Assembly: GCA_038248745.1 (NCBI GenBank)
Contig: JBBRXC010000064.1
Location: 1-9,060, forward strand
Direction of reading: 5' to 3'
Length of the DNA: 9,060 bases
From: JAENWH01 sp038248745
GTDB lineage: Bacteria; Bacillota; Clostridia; Peptostreptococcales; Anaerovoracaceae
The notes under the pieces were generated by a model. The model had not been told where the DNA came from. It did no database searches and worked only from the letters and a program-made list of their open reading frames with translations. Each line of letters begins with the position of its first letter. Position 1 is the first letter of the stretch. The position numbers and the translations under genes were made by a program. Below are positions 1 through 5,434 of the stretch, one piece after another.

Positions 1-144
1 CTTATGGGTATGCTTGCAGCCACACCTATTTTACTGCTTTACTTACTCCCTATTATTCTAGTTTGTTACCTTATGATATTAGGGATTAAGGCTTTAAAAA
101 TATATATAGCTAAAAATCAGGATGATTATAACCATAGATTATAA
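1..144 (+). CDS. C-terminal part of a small membrane protein
   Basis: The frame is open from the first base of the window to a TAA at 142-144, giving 47 residues. It is strongly hydrophobic (residues about 5-32, rich in L, I, P and Y), followed by a basic stretch (IKALKIYIAKN) and a polar tail. This is what one expects of a transmembrane helix with its C-terminal end in the cytoplasm. An ATG lies at base 4, but no ribosome site can be seen because the window begins there, so it may be either the tail of a longer protein or nearly all of a very short one. I do not recognise a family. It converges on the minus-strand genes and shares the bidirectional terminator at 183-212. Confidence 0.5.
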   Translation, partial: LMGMLAATPILLLYLLPIILVCYLMILGIKALKIYIAKNQDDYNHRL

Positions 145-182
145 TCATACTACTTACCTGTTGGCTAATGTCTTTTAATAAT

Positions 183-212
183 AAAATGCTTCCCGATTTA
201 GGAAGCATTTTT
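183..212. terminator. Bidirectional rho-independent terminator, copy 1 of the repeat
   Basis: A perfect stem (AATGCTTCC / GGAAGCATT, extended by A-U pairs) with a seven-base loop is followed by five Ts on the plus strand and four Ts on the minus strand. It can end the plus-strand membrane-protein gene and the minus-strand small gene at 227-325. The 30 bases are identical to those at 1461-1490 beyond rlmD. Confidence 0.8.
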
Positions 213-310
213 ATATACATTTTATATTACAATTTAACTATTTTTAGTGATTTTTCAACGTTAGAAGGCAAACCATTTCTACGTGTGTCGTCTGTGTAGT
301 AGGAACATGT
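183..310 (-). repeat. Direct repeat copy A: terminator plus rlmD 3'-tail-like DNA
   Basis: This segment matches 1461-1587 in the same orientation. Two blocks are identical: 30 bases of terminator (183-212 with 1461-1490) and 25 bases of rlmD tail (261-285 with 1543-1567). Positions 286-310 also align with 1568-1587 allowing a small gap, while the 40-odd bases between the blocks have diverged. In copy B the tail encodes the last catalytic segment of RlmD. Here that reading frame is destroyed by the gap. The two copies are offset by about 1.28 kb and bracket pnuC. Confidence 0.85.
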
Positions 311-325
311 GAATTGTTTTTTCAT
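227..325 (-). CDS. Candidate 32-residue small protein overlapping the rlmD-tail repeat
   Basis: An ATG at 325 is preceded by a consensus ribosome site (AGGAGG, six bases upstream) and opens 32 codons ending in TAA. The product begins MKKQFTCSYYTDDTRRNGLP and ends in a basic IVKL tail. It is polar, with no membrane segment and a single Cys. It has its own promoter (384-413) and is followed within 20 bases by a terminator, so a complete expression unit is visible. Its middle (RRNGLPSNVEK) is encoded by DNA nearly identical to the 3' end of rlmD but read in another frame; the same frame within rlmD would give RRNGLPSKVEK. I recognise no family. It could be a real microprotein or an accident of a duplicated gene end placed behind a promoter. 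Confidence 0.5.
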   Translation of the reverse strand: MKKQFTCSYYTDDTRRNGLPSNVEKSLKIVKL

Positions 326-383
326 GTTTGTCCTCCTGATTTTTCGAAACGATAACCTATTTAATTTCTAAATGTATGCCATT

Positions 384-413
384 ATTATAACACAGCCAAG
401 GAAATCCTATCAA
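384..413 (-). promoter_or_regulatory. Promoter of the 32-codon gene
   Basis: On the minus strand TTGATA (408-413) and TATAAT (384-389) are separated by 18 bases, and the -10 box carries a TG extension. Transcription would begin near 377, giving a leader of about 50 bases before the ATG at 325. No convincing terminator lies between this promoter and the end of pnuC at 452, so pnuC transcripts may also read through. Confidence 0.65.
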
Positions 414-451
414 TACAACCACCTTGCTATGTGACGATAGAGGGATTTTTC

Positions 452-1150
452 TTATATAGTTGCAGGCTCTTGTTGCCTCTTTTTCATCTTAATCCAGTTA
501 ATGAATCCATATATATCGTTTAATAGAAACATCGTGAAGCAAGCAATCATTGGAAGATACGAAAAATCTTCTATCGTTGCTAAAATCCATAAAACAATTA
601 CCACGATGTCGTTCGCTGCAAAGGCTAATGCATAACCCGGGCTGCGGTTTAGCATTAAGTAAGACGCTAGAAAACTGGTAGCAATAGATACAGTGCTTAC
701 AAACAAGTTCGCTGTATTGAAAGCAGCAAGAACAAAATAGAAAGCAATGGTTATGACGACAGTTAAGAAAATCATGAGTTTTTTTTGTTTTTTATTAAGT
801 TGTTGTATCTTTACTTCCGTTGTGCCAGAATATGGGTTCTTTAGCCAAGACATAACAGATAAAACAGCGATAGGCGCAGTCATTCCTACATAAGTAATCA
901 TCTCTCCATAATATTGAAATTCCAGCGAGATAACAGCGTATAGCACACTAAAAAGTACGGTCAGTAATTGCCCCCAAACATCACCTTTAGCTACAAATAT
1001 CAAGGCTGTTACTCCTACTAAAGAAGCAACCAAAGAGAGCATGAAAAACCCGCCTGAAAATATAAACGAACTTATGATGATAAAAATGGATGTTACCCAA
1101 AGAAGCCATTCAAACTTATTTAGATTTTTGAATGGATTTCTTAAAAACAT
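452..1150 (-). CDS. pnuC: PnuC-family nicotinamide riboside transporter
   Basis: The 232-residue protein is an integral membrane transporter of the PnuC family, which moves nicotinamide riboside down its gradient before intracellular phosphorylation for NAD synthesis. It has about seven hydrophobic helices. Family features seen are a Trp-rich N-terminus (FEWLLWV), the block VWGQLLTVLFSVLYAVIS followed by YYGEMITYVGMT, the SWLKNPYSG loop after the third to fourth helices, and the C-terminal NDIYGFINWIKMKKRQ signature. Length is normal. The start ATG at 1150 has AGGAGG six bases upstream. The gene is alone behind its own promoter and a structured leader. No NAD-salvage kinase gene is nearby. 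Relatives carry thiamine or riboflavin, so the vitamin is inferred from the closest resemblance. The gene lies between two copies of the rlmD tail and may be acquired. Confidence 0.88.
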   Translation of the reverse strand: MFLRNPFKNLNKFEWLLWVTSIFIIISSFIFSGGFFMLSLVASLVGVTALIFVAKGDVWGQLLTVLFSVLYAVISLEFQYYGEMITYVGMTAPIAVLSVMSWLKNPYSGTTEVKIQQLNKKQKKLMIFLTVVITIAFYFVLAAFNTANLFVSTVSIATSFLASYLMLNRSPGYALAFAANDIVVIVLWILATIEDFSYLPMIACFTMFLLNDIYGFINWIKMKKRQQEPATI

Positions 1151-1156
1151 TATATA

Positions 1157-1162
1157 CCTCCT
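1157..1162 (-). promoter_or_regulatory. Ribosome-binding site of pnuC
   Basis: AGGAGG lies six bases before the ATG at 1150 and five bases beyond the T-run of the leader terminator. Termination before this point would therefore remove both the ribosome site and the gene. Confidence 0.75.
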
Positions 1163-1167
1163 AAAAT

Positions 1168-1222
1168 AAAAATACGCACCCGCTCACACATCTTCAATGA
1201 CCTAATGATGTGTAACGGATGC
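1168..1222 (-). terminator. Terminator stem in the pnuC leader
   Basis: On the minus strand the left arm (1222-1207, GCATCCGTTACACATC) pairs with the right arm (1192-1176, GATGTGTGAGCGGGTGC): nine pairs including one G-U, one bulged G, then seven more pairs with one G-U. Five Ts follow at once (1172-1168), then a further T-rich stretch. This is a good intrinsic terminator lying upstream of the pnuC start, so it can only act as an attenuator. Confidence 0.65.
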
Positions 1223-1267
1223 TTTTCGCATCACTTTGCCCGGTGGCAATTATTAAATTCTTACATT

Positions 1268-1296
1268 ATTATACTCTAAATTCTCATTTTTTTCAA
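1268..1296 (-). promoter_or_regulatory. Promoter of pnuC
   Basis: TTGAAA (1291-1296) and TATAAT (1268-1273) on the minus strand are separated by exactly 17 bases, close to the vegetative sigma consensus. Transcription should start near 1261, just before the structured leader. The boxes lie inside the last codons of the relic reading frame at 1276-1461 and just past its stop. Confidence 0.75.
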
Positions 1297-1461
1297 TACT
1301 AAATTGAAAGGAAGTGCTATATGAATCCATTCTGGTTTTCCATATTTTTGAATAGCAGTAGCAACTGCCTCTAAAACAGGAGCTGTGGCAAGAGTATCCG
1401 AAAGAGCCCATGATGTGTGAATGGGGCTCAATAATAATAGGATAAGGTTTGCAAATCCAAA
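1276..1461 (-). pseudogene. Headless relic coding fragment upstream of pnuC
   Basis: One minus-strand frame is open for about 60 codons up to a TAG at 1276-1278 and reads like a real protein tail: a hydrophobic run (FANLILLLLSPIHTSW) followed by ALSDTLATAPVLEAVATAIQ, then KYGKPEWIHIALPFNLVLK. It has no start codon or ribosome site; its upstream end runs into the rlmD terminator and a stop codon near 1515. I read it as the 3' end of a gene whose beginning was lost when the segment joined the end of rlmD. I could not assign a family. It may be a chance open frame, since only about 60 codons are involved. The other open frame here (1253-1486) is Cys- and Ser-rich and looks like a shadow. Confidence 0.35.
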
Positions 1462-1491
1462 AAATGCTTCCCGATTTAGGAAGCATTTTTT
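1459..1491 (-). terminator. Terminator of rlmD, copy 2 of the repeat
   Basis: The same stem as at 183-212 (AATGCTTCC/GGAAGCATT, seven-base loop), here with six As and six Ts flanking it, follows the rlmD stop by about 35 bases. It probably ends the whiA - thioesterase - rlmD transcript. Confidence 0.85.
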
Positions 1492-1587
1492 GTGTGTATA
1501 TTTTGTCTTTTTAATTTACCTGCATCTATTTATTTTTCAACTTTAGAAGGCAAACCATTTCTACGTGCACCGTCTGCGGGAACATGT
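1461..1587 (-). repeat. Direct repeat copy B: terminator plus genuine rlmD 3' tail
   Basis: This is the partner of 183-310. It contains the rlmD terminator and the last 20 or so codons of rlmD (MFPQTVHVEMVCLLKLKNK). Since this copy is part of an intact gene it is probably the original. The 3' ends of rumA/rlmD-type genes are known integration sites of mobile elements in other Firmicutes; that connection is inference here. Confidence 0.8.
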
Positions 1588-2983
1588 CCACCGGGGTAGC
1601 CTCGACAAAATCATATCCAAGCTCTCTTAATATTTTAATATCCCTGGCTAAAGTAGCCGGATCACAGGATACATAGATGATTTTTTTCGGTGCTGCTTTT
1701 GCCACCTCTTCAAGAAGATTTGGATAGCAACCCGCTCTTGGCGGATCCAATATGACAACATCCGGTTTGATTGGCGCAACCATCTCCCCATCTTTGCCTT
1801 CATAGCCAGCCAACAGCTTTGGAAGAACCTCTTCAACCTTGCCACAGATGAATTCTGCGTTTACAGCGCCATTTATAGTGGCGTTTCTGTTTGCGTCAAG
1901 CACGGCCGATTTAACCAATTCAATCCCAATCACTCGTTTTGCATTTTCTGCACAGAATATACCGATGGTACCGACGCCACAATAAAGATCAAGAACCGTT
2001 TCTGTTCCAGTCAAACCTGCGTATTCAGCAGCCTTCTTATAAAGCTTGTTCATCTGAACTGGGTTCACCTGGTAGAATGAATGTGGAGATATCTCAAACT
2101 GGAATTTTCCAACTTTTTCTAATATAGTAGGTTTTCCTGCAATAATAATGCATTCCTCCCCCATGATTTCTGTCGATTTTTTCTTGTTTACATTTACAGC
2201 AACGCTTTCCAACGAGTATTCCACACCGTCTGCTCTTGGTGGCAGTTCATTAATGGCCGCATCAATCATTTCTACCATTTTCTCGGCATTTGGTATCGCT
2301 TTTCCGTTGACCGCTATAATCGCCATCACTTCACCGGTGTTCATGGCTGTTTTTACGATAAGGTGTCTGAAAAGGCCTTTTTCCCATTTAGGGTCATAGG
2401 CTAGGATGTTATCCTGCTTCATAAACTTTCTCACAGCATCTGCCACCGCTTCCGATGCCTCACTTTGAAGTAAACATTTTCTGCAGTTCACCACACTATG
2501 AGATTTTGCTTTATAAAAACCAATGGCAATACTCCCAACATTTTCCTGAAAACCACCTTTTCTCGTGATTAGACCGCCACCGCTGATTGGCATTTGTGCC
2601 TTGTTTCTATATCTAAAAGGTTGATCTGTTCCGATGATTGGATTGATTAATGGATTTTCCAATCCGCCAAGTCTTGTTAATCTGTCTAAAATCATTTTTT
2701 CCTTCCAAGCAAGCTGCGCCTCATAGGTAAGTTCAGCAAGCGTACACCCTCCGCATTCCTTTGCATACTCACAAGTTGGCGCCACTCTATAAATAGAAGG
2801 TTTGATTATTTCAACCAGTTTTGCAAAGCAATAATTCTTTTTCACCTTTGTTATTTCCGCAGTAATCTTATCTCCAATCACCACCCCATCAACAAATATG
2901 GCCAGGCCTTCTATTTTGCCGATTCCTTTTCCTTCATTACTCATGTCTACTATATCAATAGCGACTATTTGTCCATTTTCCAT
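1526..2983 (-). CDS. rlmD: 23S rRNA (uracil-5-)-methyltransferase, RlmD/RumA type
   Basis: The 485-residue enzyme transfers a methyl group from S-adenosylmethionine to C5 of uridine in 23S rRNA (U1939 for RlmD; the Gram-positive relative RlmCD also does U747). An N-terminal TRAM RNA-binding domain (about 1-62) is followed by [4Fe-4S] cysteines C71, C77, C80 and one from the NCRKC motif (C167 or C170). The Rossmann methyltransferase domain has the SAM motif LDLYCGVG (331-338), DPPRAG (413-418), catalytic nucleophile C440 in YVSCDP, and general base E475 in HVE. All catalytic residues are present and the length is normal. It lies 54 bases after the thioesterase gene and is the last gene before a terminator. 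Its extreme 3' end is duplicated at 183-310. Site specificity (U1939, U747 or both) cannot be read from the sequence. Confidence 0.95.
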   Translation of the reverse strand: MENGQIVAIDIVDMSNEGKGIGKIEGLAIFVDGVVIGDKITAEITKVKKNYCFAKLVEIIKPSIYRVAPTCEYAKECGGCTLAELTYEAQLAWKEKMILDRLTRLGGLENPLINPIIGTDQPFRYRNKAQMPISGGGLITRKGGFQENVGSIAIGFYKAKSHSVVNCRKCLLQSEASEAVADAVRKFMKQDNILAYDPKWEKGLFRHLIVKTAMNTGEVMAIIAVNGKAIPNAEKMVEMIDAAINELPPRADGVEYSLESVAVNVNKKKSTEIMGEECIIIAGKPTILEKVGKFQFEISPHSFYQVNPVQMNKLYKKAAEYAGLTGTETVLDLYCGVGTIGIFCAENAKRVIGIELVKSAVLDANRNATINGAVNAEFICGKVEEVLPKLLAGYEGKDGEMVAPIKPDVVILDPPRAGCYPNLLEEVAKAAPKKIIYVSCDPATLARDIKILRELGYDFVEATPVDMFPQTVHVEMVCLLKLKNK

Positions 2984-3037
2984 TTTTTTCTCTCTTTCTT
3001 ACTCCAACCACTTAAGTCCTGTACTGACTTGGTTTGT

Positions 3038-3469
3038 TTATAAATCTTCTACAATTCTTTTGTACAAATCTGGCCGGTAAGTCTTAAATCTAACCGGTTT
3101 TAATTTATCATCTGTAATAGCGTGTTTTGTGTGTCCAGTCACAAGCAATTCACCTGTGGCTTTTCTATGTATTTCATAATTAATCACTACGGTGGCTGCT
3201 TTAAGCGCACCAATCCAGGAACTAATTTCAAGAACATCATCGTAGTATGCTGGCATCTTGAAGAAACATTCCACACTGGCTACGGGCAGCCAGAATTTAT
3301 CTTTTTCAAGGACAGAATAGGGGAATCCAATTTGCCTTAAATATTCGTTTCTTCCAATTTCAAACCATTTAATATAATTTGTGTGATAAACGATACCCAT
3401 ACCGTCCGTATCTGCAAACAATACCCTTATTTCACTCTTATACTTTTTCAATTTTTCACCTATTTTCAT
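3038..3469 (-). CDS. Hotdog-fold acyl-CoA thioesterase (YbgC/4HBT-like)
   Basis: This 143-residue single-domain protein has the 4-hydroxybenzoyl-CoA thioesterase/YbgC signature near its N-terminus (FADTDGMGIVYHTNYIKWFE, about residues 18-37). The second Asp (D22) is at the expected catalytic position, with the long hotdog helix after it. The rest (VECFFKMPAYYDDVLEI, ATVVINYEIHRKATGELLVTGHTKHA) fits the central beta sheet. It should hydrolyse an acyl-CoA in the cytoplasm, probably as a homotetramer; the acyl group is unknown. Its ATG overlaps the whiA stop codon in the sequence ATGA, so the two genes are probably translationally coupled. No fatty-acid or aromatic pathway gene is beside it, so its link to WhiA is unexplained. 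Confidence 0.85.
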   Translation of the reverse strand: MKIGEKLKKYKSEIRVLFADTDGMGIVYHTNYIKWFEIGRNEYLRQIGFPYSVLEKDKFWLPVASVECFFKMPAYYDDVLEISSWIGALKAATVVINYEIHRKATGELLVTGHTKHAITDDKLKPVRFKTYRPDLYKRIVEDL

Positions 3470-4410
3470 TTTAATTTCTTTGCATATTCCTCTATTTTAA
3501 TAAACCTTTTGTTAATTCCCGATTTTTTCATGGGGGGATCCAACATTTCTGCAAGTTCTGTCAAGGAAGCGTCTGGATTTTCAATCCTAAGCTGTGCTAC
3601 TTCATAAAGCTTGCTGGGGAGAACATCCAATCCTTTCAGTTTCTCTATTTTTCTGATGTTTTCCATCTGTCTATCTGATGCGTCCATCGTCTTATCTAGG
3701 TTTGCACTGTCACAATTGTTGATTCTATTGGTCTTATTTCGCATTTCCTTCACTATTCTTGTGTTTTCAAAAGCGAACAACTGGCCATGTGCACCAAGGA
3801 TATTCAATATGTCGATAATTTGATCGGAATCTTTCACATAAACCACATAGCTTTTTTTCCTCTCCACAATTTTCGCACTGATACCGGTAAAACTGTTCAT
3901 CAGCTTTTTTACATCGTTTGCCAATGTTTGCGTATTACATAAAATCTCAATGTGGTAAGCCTTTTCAGGGTCTGTCAAAACACCAGTCCCAAGGAATATT
4001 CCTCTCAAATAAGCCTTTCTACAGCATTTAGTTTTAATTAGATTTTCATAGATGCCATCACTTATATAATTTATTCCTTCTTTGACCATTAGAATTCCCG
4101 TTTCCCTGAGAATTTGTTCACTCATCTCAGGCGCGCTGACTGTCAACAGGTAAGAATGTCCTTTTTTTAAAGAGGTGCCCTGTCCAATCTCAAGTTCTGC
4201 ATCCGCCGCGAAATATTCTTTCATCATTTTTTTAAAATGGCGGGCTACAGCCGGATTTTCCATACTGATAACCAACTTTACTTTTCCGCCACCGGCCAGT
4301 TTGATGCTGCCACACATACGAATAAACCCGGAAATTTCTGCCAACATGCAGCATTTTTTTTCTTGGGTTAAATGGGCTAATTCATTTTTTGTATCTGTTG
4401 CAAACGACAT
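3466..4410 (-). CDS. whiA: WhiA-family DNA-binding regulator
   Basis: The 314-residue protein has the two WhiA domains. The N-terminal part is a degenerate LAGLIDADG homing-endonuclease fold (FIRMCGSIKL near 29; FLGTGVLTDPEKAYHIE near 139-155). The C-terminal part is a helix-turn-helix region (about 260-314) with LPSKLYEVAQLRIENPDASLTELAEMLDPP. Between them is the conserved NRINNCDSANLDKT. WhiA controls sporulation septation in Streptomyces and affects cell division and chromosome segregation in Bacillus; its role in Clostridia is less clear. The ATG at 4410 has AGAGG seven bases upstream. A strong terminator at 4455-4496 separates it from the upstream gene, so it should have its own promoter in the 45 bases between, though I see no convincing -35/-10 pair there. 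It heads a probable operon with the thioesterase and rlmD. Confidence 0.93.
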   Translation of the reverse strand: MSFATDTKNELAHLTQEKKCCMLAEISGFIRMCGSIKLAGGGKVKLVISMENPAVARHFKKMMKEYFAADAELEIGQGTSLKKGHSYLLTVSAPEMSEQILRETGILMVKEGINYISDGIYENLIKTKCCRKAYLRGIFLGTGVLTDPEKAYHIEILCNTQTLANDVKKLMNSFTGISAKIVERKKSYVVYVKDSDQIIDILNILGAHGQLFAFENTRIVKEMRNKTNRINNCDSANLDKTMDASDRQMENIRKIEKLKGLDVLPSKLYEVAQLRIENPDASLTELAEMLDPPMKKSGINKRFIKIEEYAKKLK

Positions 4411-4454
4411 TATTACCTCTGAGTATCAAAATTTCATAATTAAAACATACAATT

Positions 4455-4496
4455 AAAAAAAACTGACAGACACACTCAAATTGCATATCCATCAGT
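4455..4496 (-). terminator. Terminator after the BKACE gene
   Basis: On the minus strand 14 consecutive pairs (five of them G-U) enclose a seven-base loop (arms 4496-4483 and 4475-4462), followed by seven or eight Ts. It lies 15 bases past the stop codon at 4511 and should insulate whiA from the gene upstream. Confidence 0.8.
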
Positions 4497-4510
4497 CAAC
4501 TATGCCTTTT

Positions 4511-5335
4511 TTATTTTTTCGTAAGGCTTAATATCTCACGTGCTTCTGTTGGATTTGCGATTTCTCTACCAAGCAGTTTAGCAAGTTTAACAACCTTCTC
4601 AACTAGTTCTCCATTACTCTTTGCAAGAACACCTTTTTCTATATATAAGTTGTCTTCAAACCCGACTCTTACGTGGCCGCCCATGATGATGGTTGCCGCT
4701 GCAATTTCAAATTCAGATTTTCCAAGCCCTGCCGCTGTCCATGTGCAGCCGGGAGGAATGCTTCCAACCATAAACACTAGATCTCTCAATGTTGCCGTCA
4801 TTTGAACCCCAAGGACAAAATCAAAGTGTAGTGGATGCTCCAGAAGACCTTTTCGATCCATCTTAAGGGCTATATCAATCATTCCCTTATCAAAGACTTC
4901 TAGCTCAGGCTTAATGCCTCTCTCTTTCATCAGTTTGGCAAAATTCTTTATGGTATTGTCCGTATTGATAAATATTTCATCCCCACCAAAATTTAGTGTT
5001 CCACAATCTAAAGTTGCAAATTCTGGTGTTGGAACGATTTCTGTAGACTGGAGTCTTTCAATATCTGACATCCCTACCGCTCCACCAGTTGATGGCTGAA
5101 TGATTACATCAGGACAAATTTTATAAATAGCATCTACAGCTTCCTGAAATCTGTCCTTATTTTGTGTTGGTGTCCCATCGTCATGTCTGACATGAAGATG
5201 AATAACGGAAGCGCCAGCATCATAAGCAGACTTGGCTTCTCTTACAATTTCTTCAATCGTATAGGGTACTGCAGGATTATTTTCTTTTGTTACTTCTGCT
5301 CCACAAATGGCAGCAGCAATGATTAATTTTTCCAT
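4511..5335 (-). CDS. BKACE (DUF849) beta-keto acid cleavage enzyme, Kce-like
   Basis: The 274-residue TIM-barrel protein closely resembles 3-keto-5-aminohexanoate cleavage enzyme (Kce). Kce condenses that lysine-fermentation intermediate with acetyl-CoA and cleaves it to 3-aminobutyryl-CoA and acetoacetate, using a Zn2+ ion. Visible active-site features are E14, the zinc pair H46/H48 in IHLHVR, QPSTGGAVG (80-88), ATLDCGTLNFG (107-117), and GGHVRVGFEDN (219-229) whose E227 is the third expected zinc ligand. Length is usual. The start ATG at 5335 has AAGGAGG upstream. BKACE proteins cleave many different beta-keto acids. No other lysine-fermentation gene (kamA, kamD, kamE, kdd, kal) is nearby, so the substrate is uncertain and I give no symbol. 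It has its own promoter and terminator and lies where yvcK usually stands between rapZ and whiA. Confidence 0.87.
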   Translation of the reverse strand: MEKLIIAAAICGAEVTKENNPAVPYTIEEIVREAKSAYDAGASVIHLHVRHDDGTPTQNKDRFQEAVDAIYKICPDVIIQPSTGGAVGMSDIERLQSTEIVPTPEFATLDCGTLNFGGDEIFINTDNTIKNFAKLMKERGIKPELEVFDKGMIDIALKMDRKGLLEHPLHFDFVLGVQMTATLRDLVFMVGSIPPGCTWTAAGLGKSEFEIAAATIIMGGHVRVGFEDNLYIEKGVLAKSNGELVEKVVKLAKLLGREIANPTEAREILSLTKK

Positions 5336-5405
5336 AGGACGCCTCCTTAAAACTGGTGCTTCTCAAACAAGACTTGAGTGCTACATATCCTTTATATCAA
5401 CATAC

Positions 5406-5434
5406 ATTATACCATCATAAATCTCTATGCTCAA
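5406..5434 (-). promoter_or_regulatory. Promoter of the BKACE gene inside the end of rapZ
   Basis: TTGAGC (5429-5434) and TATAAT (5406-5411) on the minus strand are 17 bases apart, with a TGG extension before the -10 box. The -35 box lies in the last codons of rapZ. Transcription would begin near 5399, leaving a leader of about 60 bases that contains a small hairpin (CTCAA/TTGAG) and then AAGGAGG before the ATG at 5335. Confidence 0.7.

Larger units (their letters stand above)
1153..1261 (-). ncRNA. Structured 5' leader of pnuC, candidate riboswitch of unassigned class
   Basis: About 110 bases of leader lie between the predicted start of transcription (near 1261) and pnuC. It starts with a short possible stem (GCC..GGC), then has a perfect hairpin GATGC-GAAAA-GCATC (1232-1218), then the hairpin ACACATC/GATGTGT. 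The GCATC arm of the first hairpin is also the base of the terminator stem, so the two cannot form together; CACC near 1242 can also pair with GGTG near 1179. Such mutually exclusive stems are the usual architecture of a riboswitch or attenuator. I find no match to the TPP, FMN, cobalamin, preQ1 or THF core sequences I can recall, and I could not confirm the NAD+-II (pnuC) motif. Confidence 0.5.

Noticed and set aside
401..450. Weak inverted repeat after pnuC (AAATCC...TATC with GATAGNNGGATTT)
   Set aside because: The pairing is interrupted and no T-run follows on the minus strand; I did not call it a pnuC terminator.
1253..1486. 77-codon minus-strand open frame rich in Cys and Ser
   Set aside because: It starts inside the rlmD terminator, has no ribosome site and an unlikely composition; another frame of the same DNA reads more like protein.
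183..1491. Could the two palindromes be a CRISPR or insertion-sequence terminal repeat?
   Set aside because: There are only two copies, in direct orientation, each placed as a terminator; no spacers, transposase or inverted ends are seen.
2984..3037. Possible hairpin between the thioesterase and rlmD (AACCA/TGGTT with AGTC/GACT)
   Set aside because: The stem is short, has a four-base bulge and no T-run, so it is not a credible terminator.
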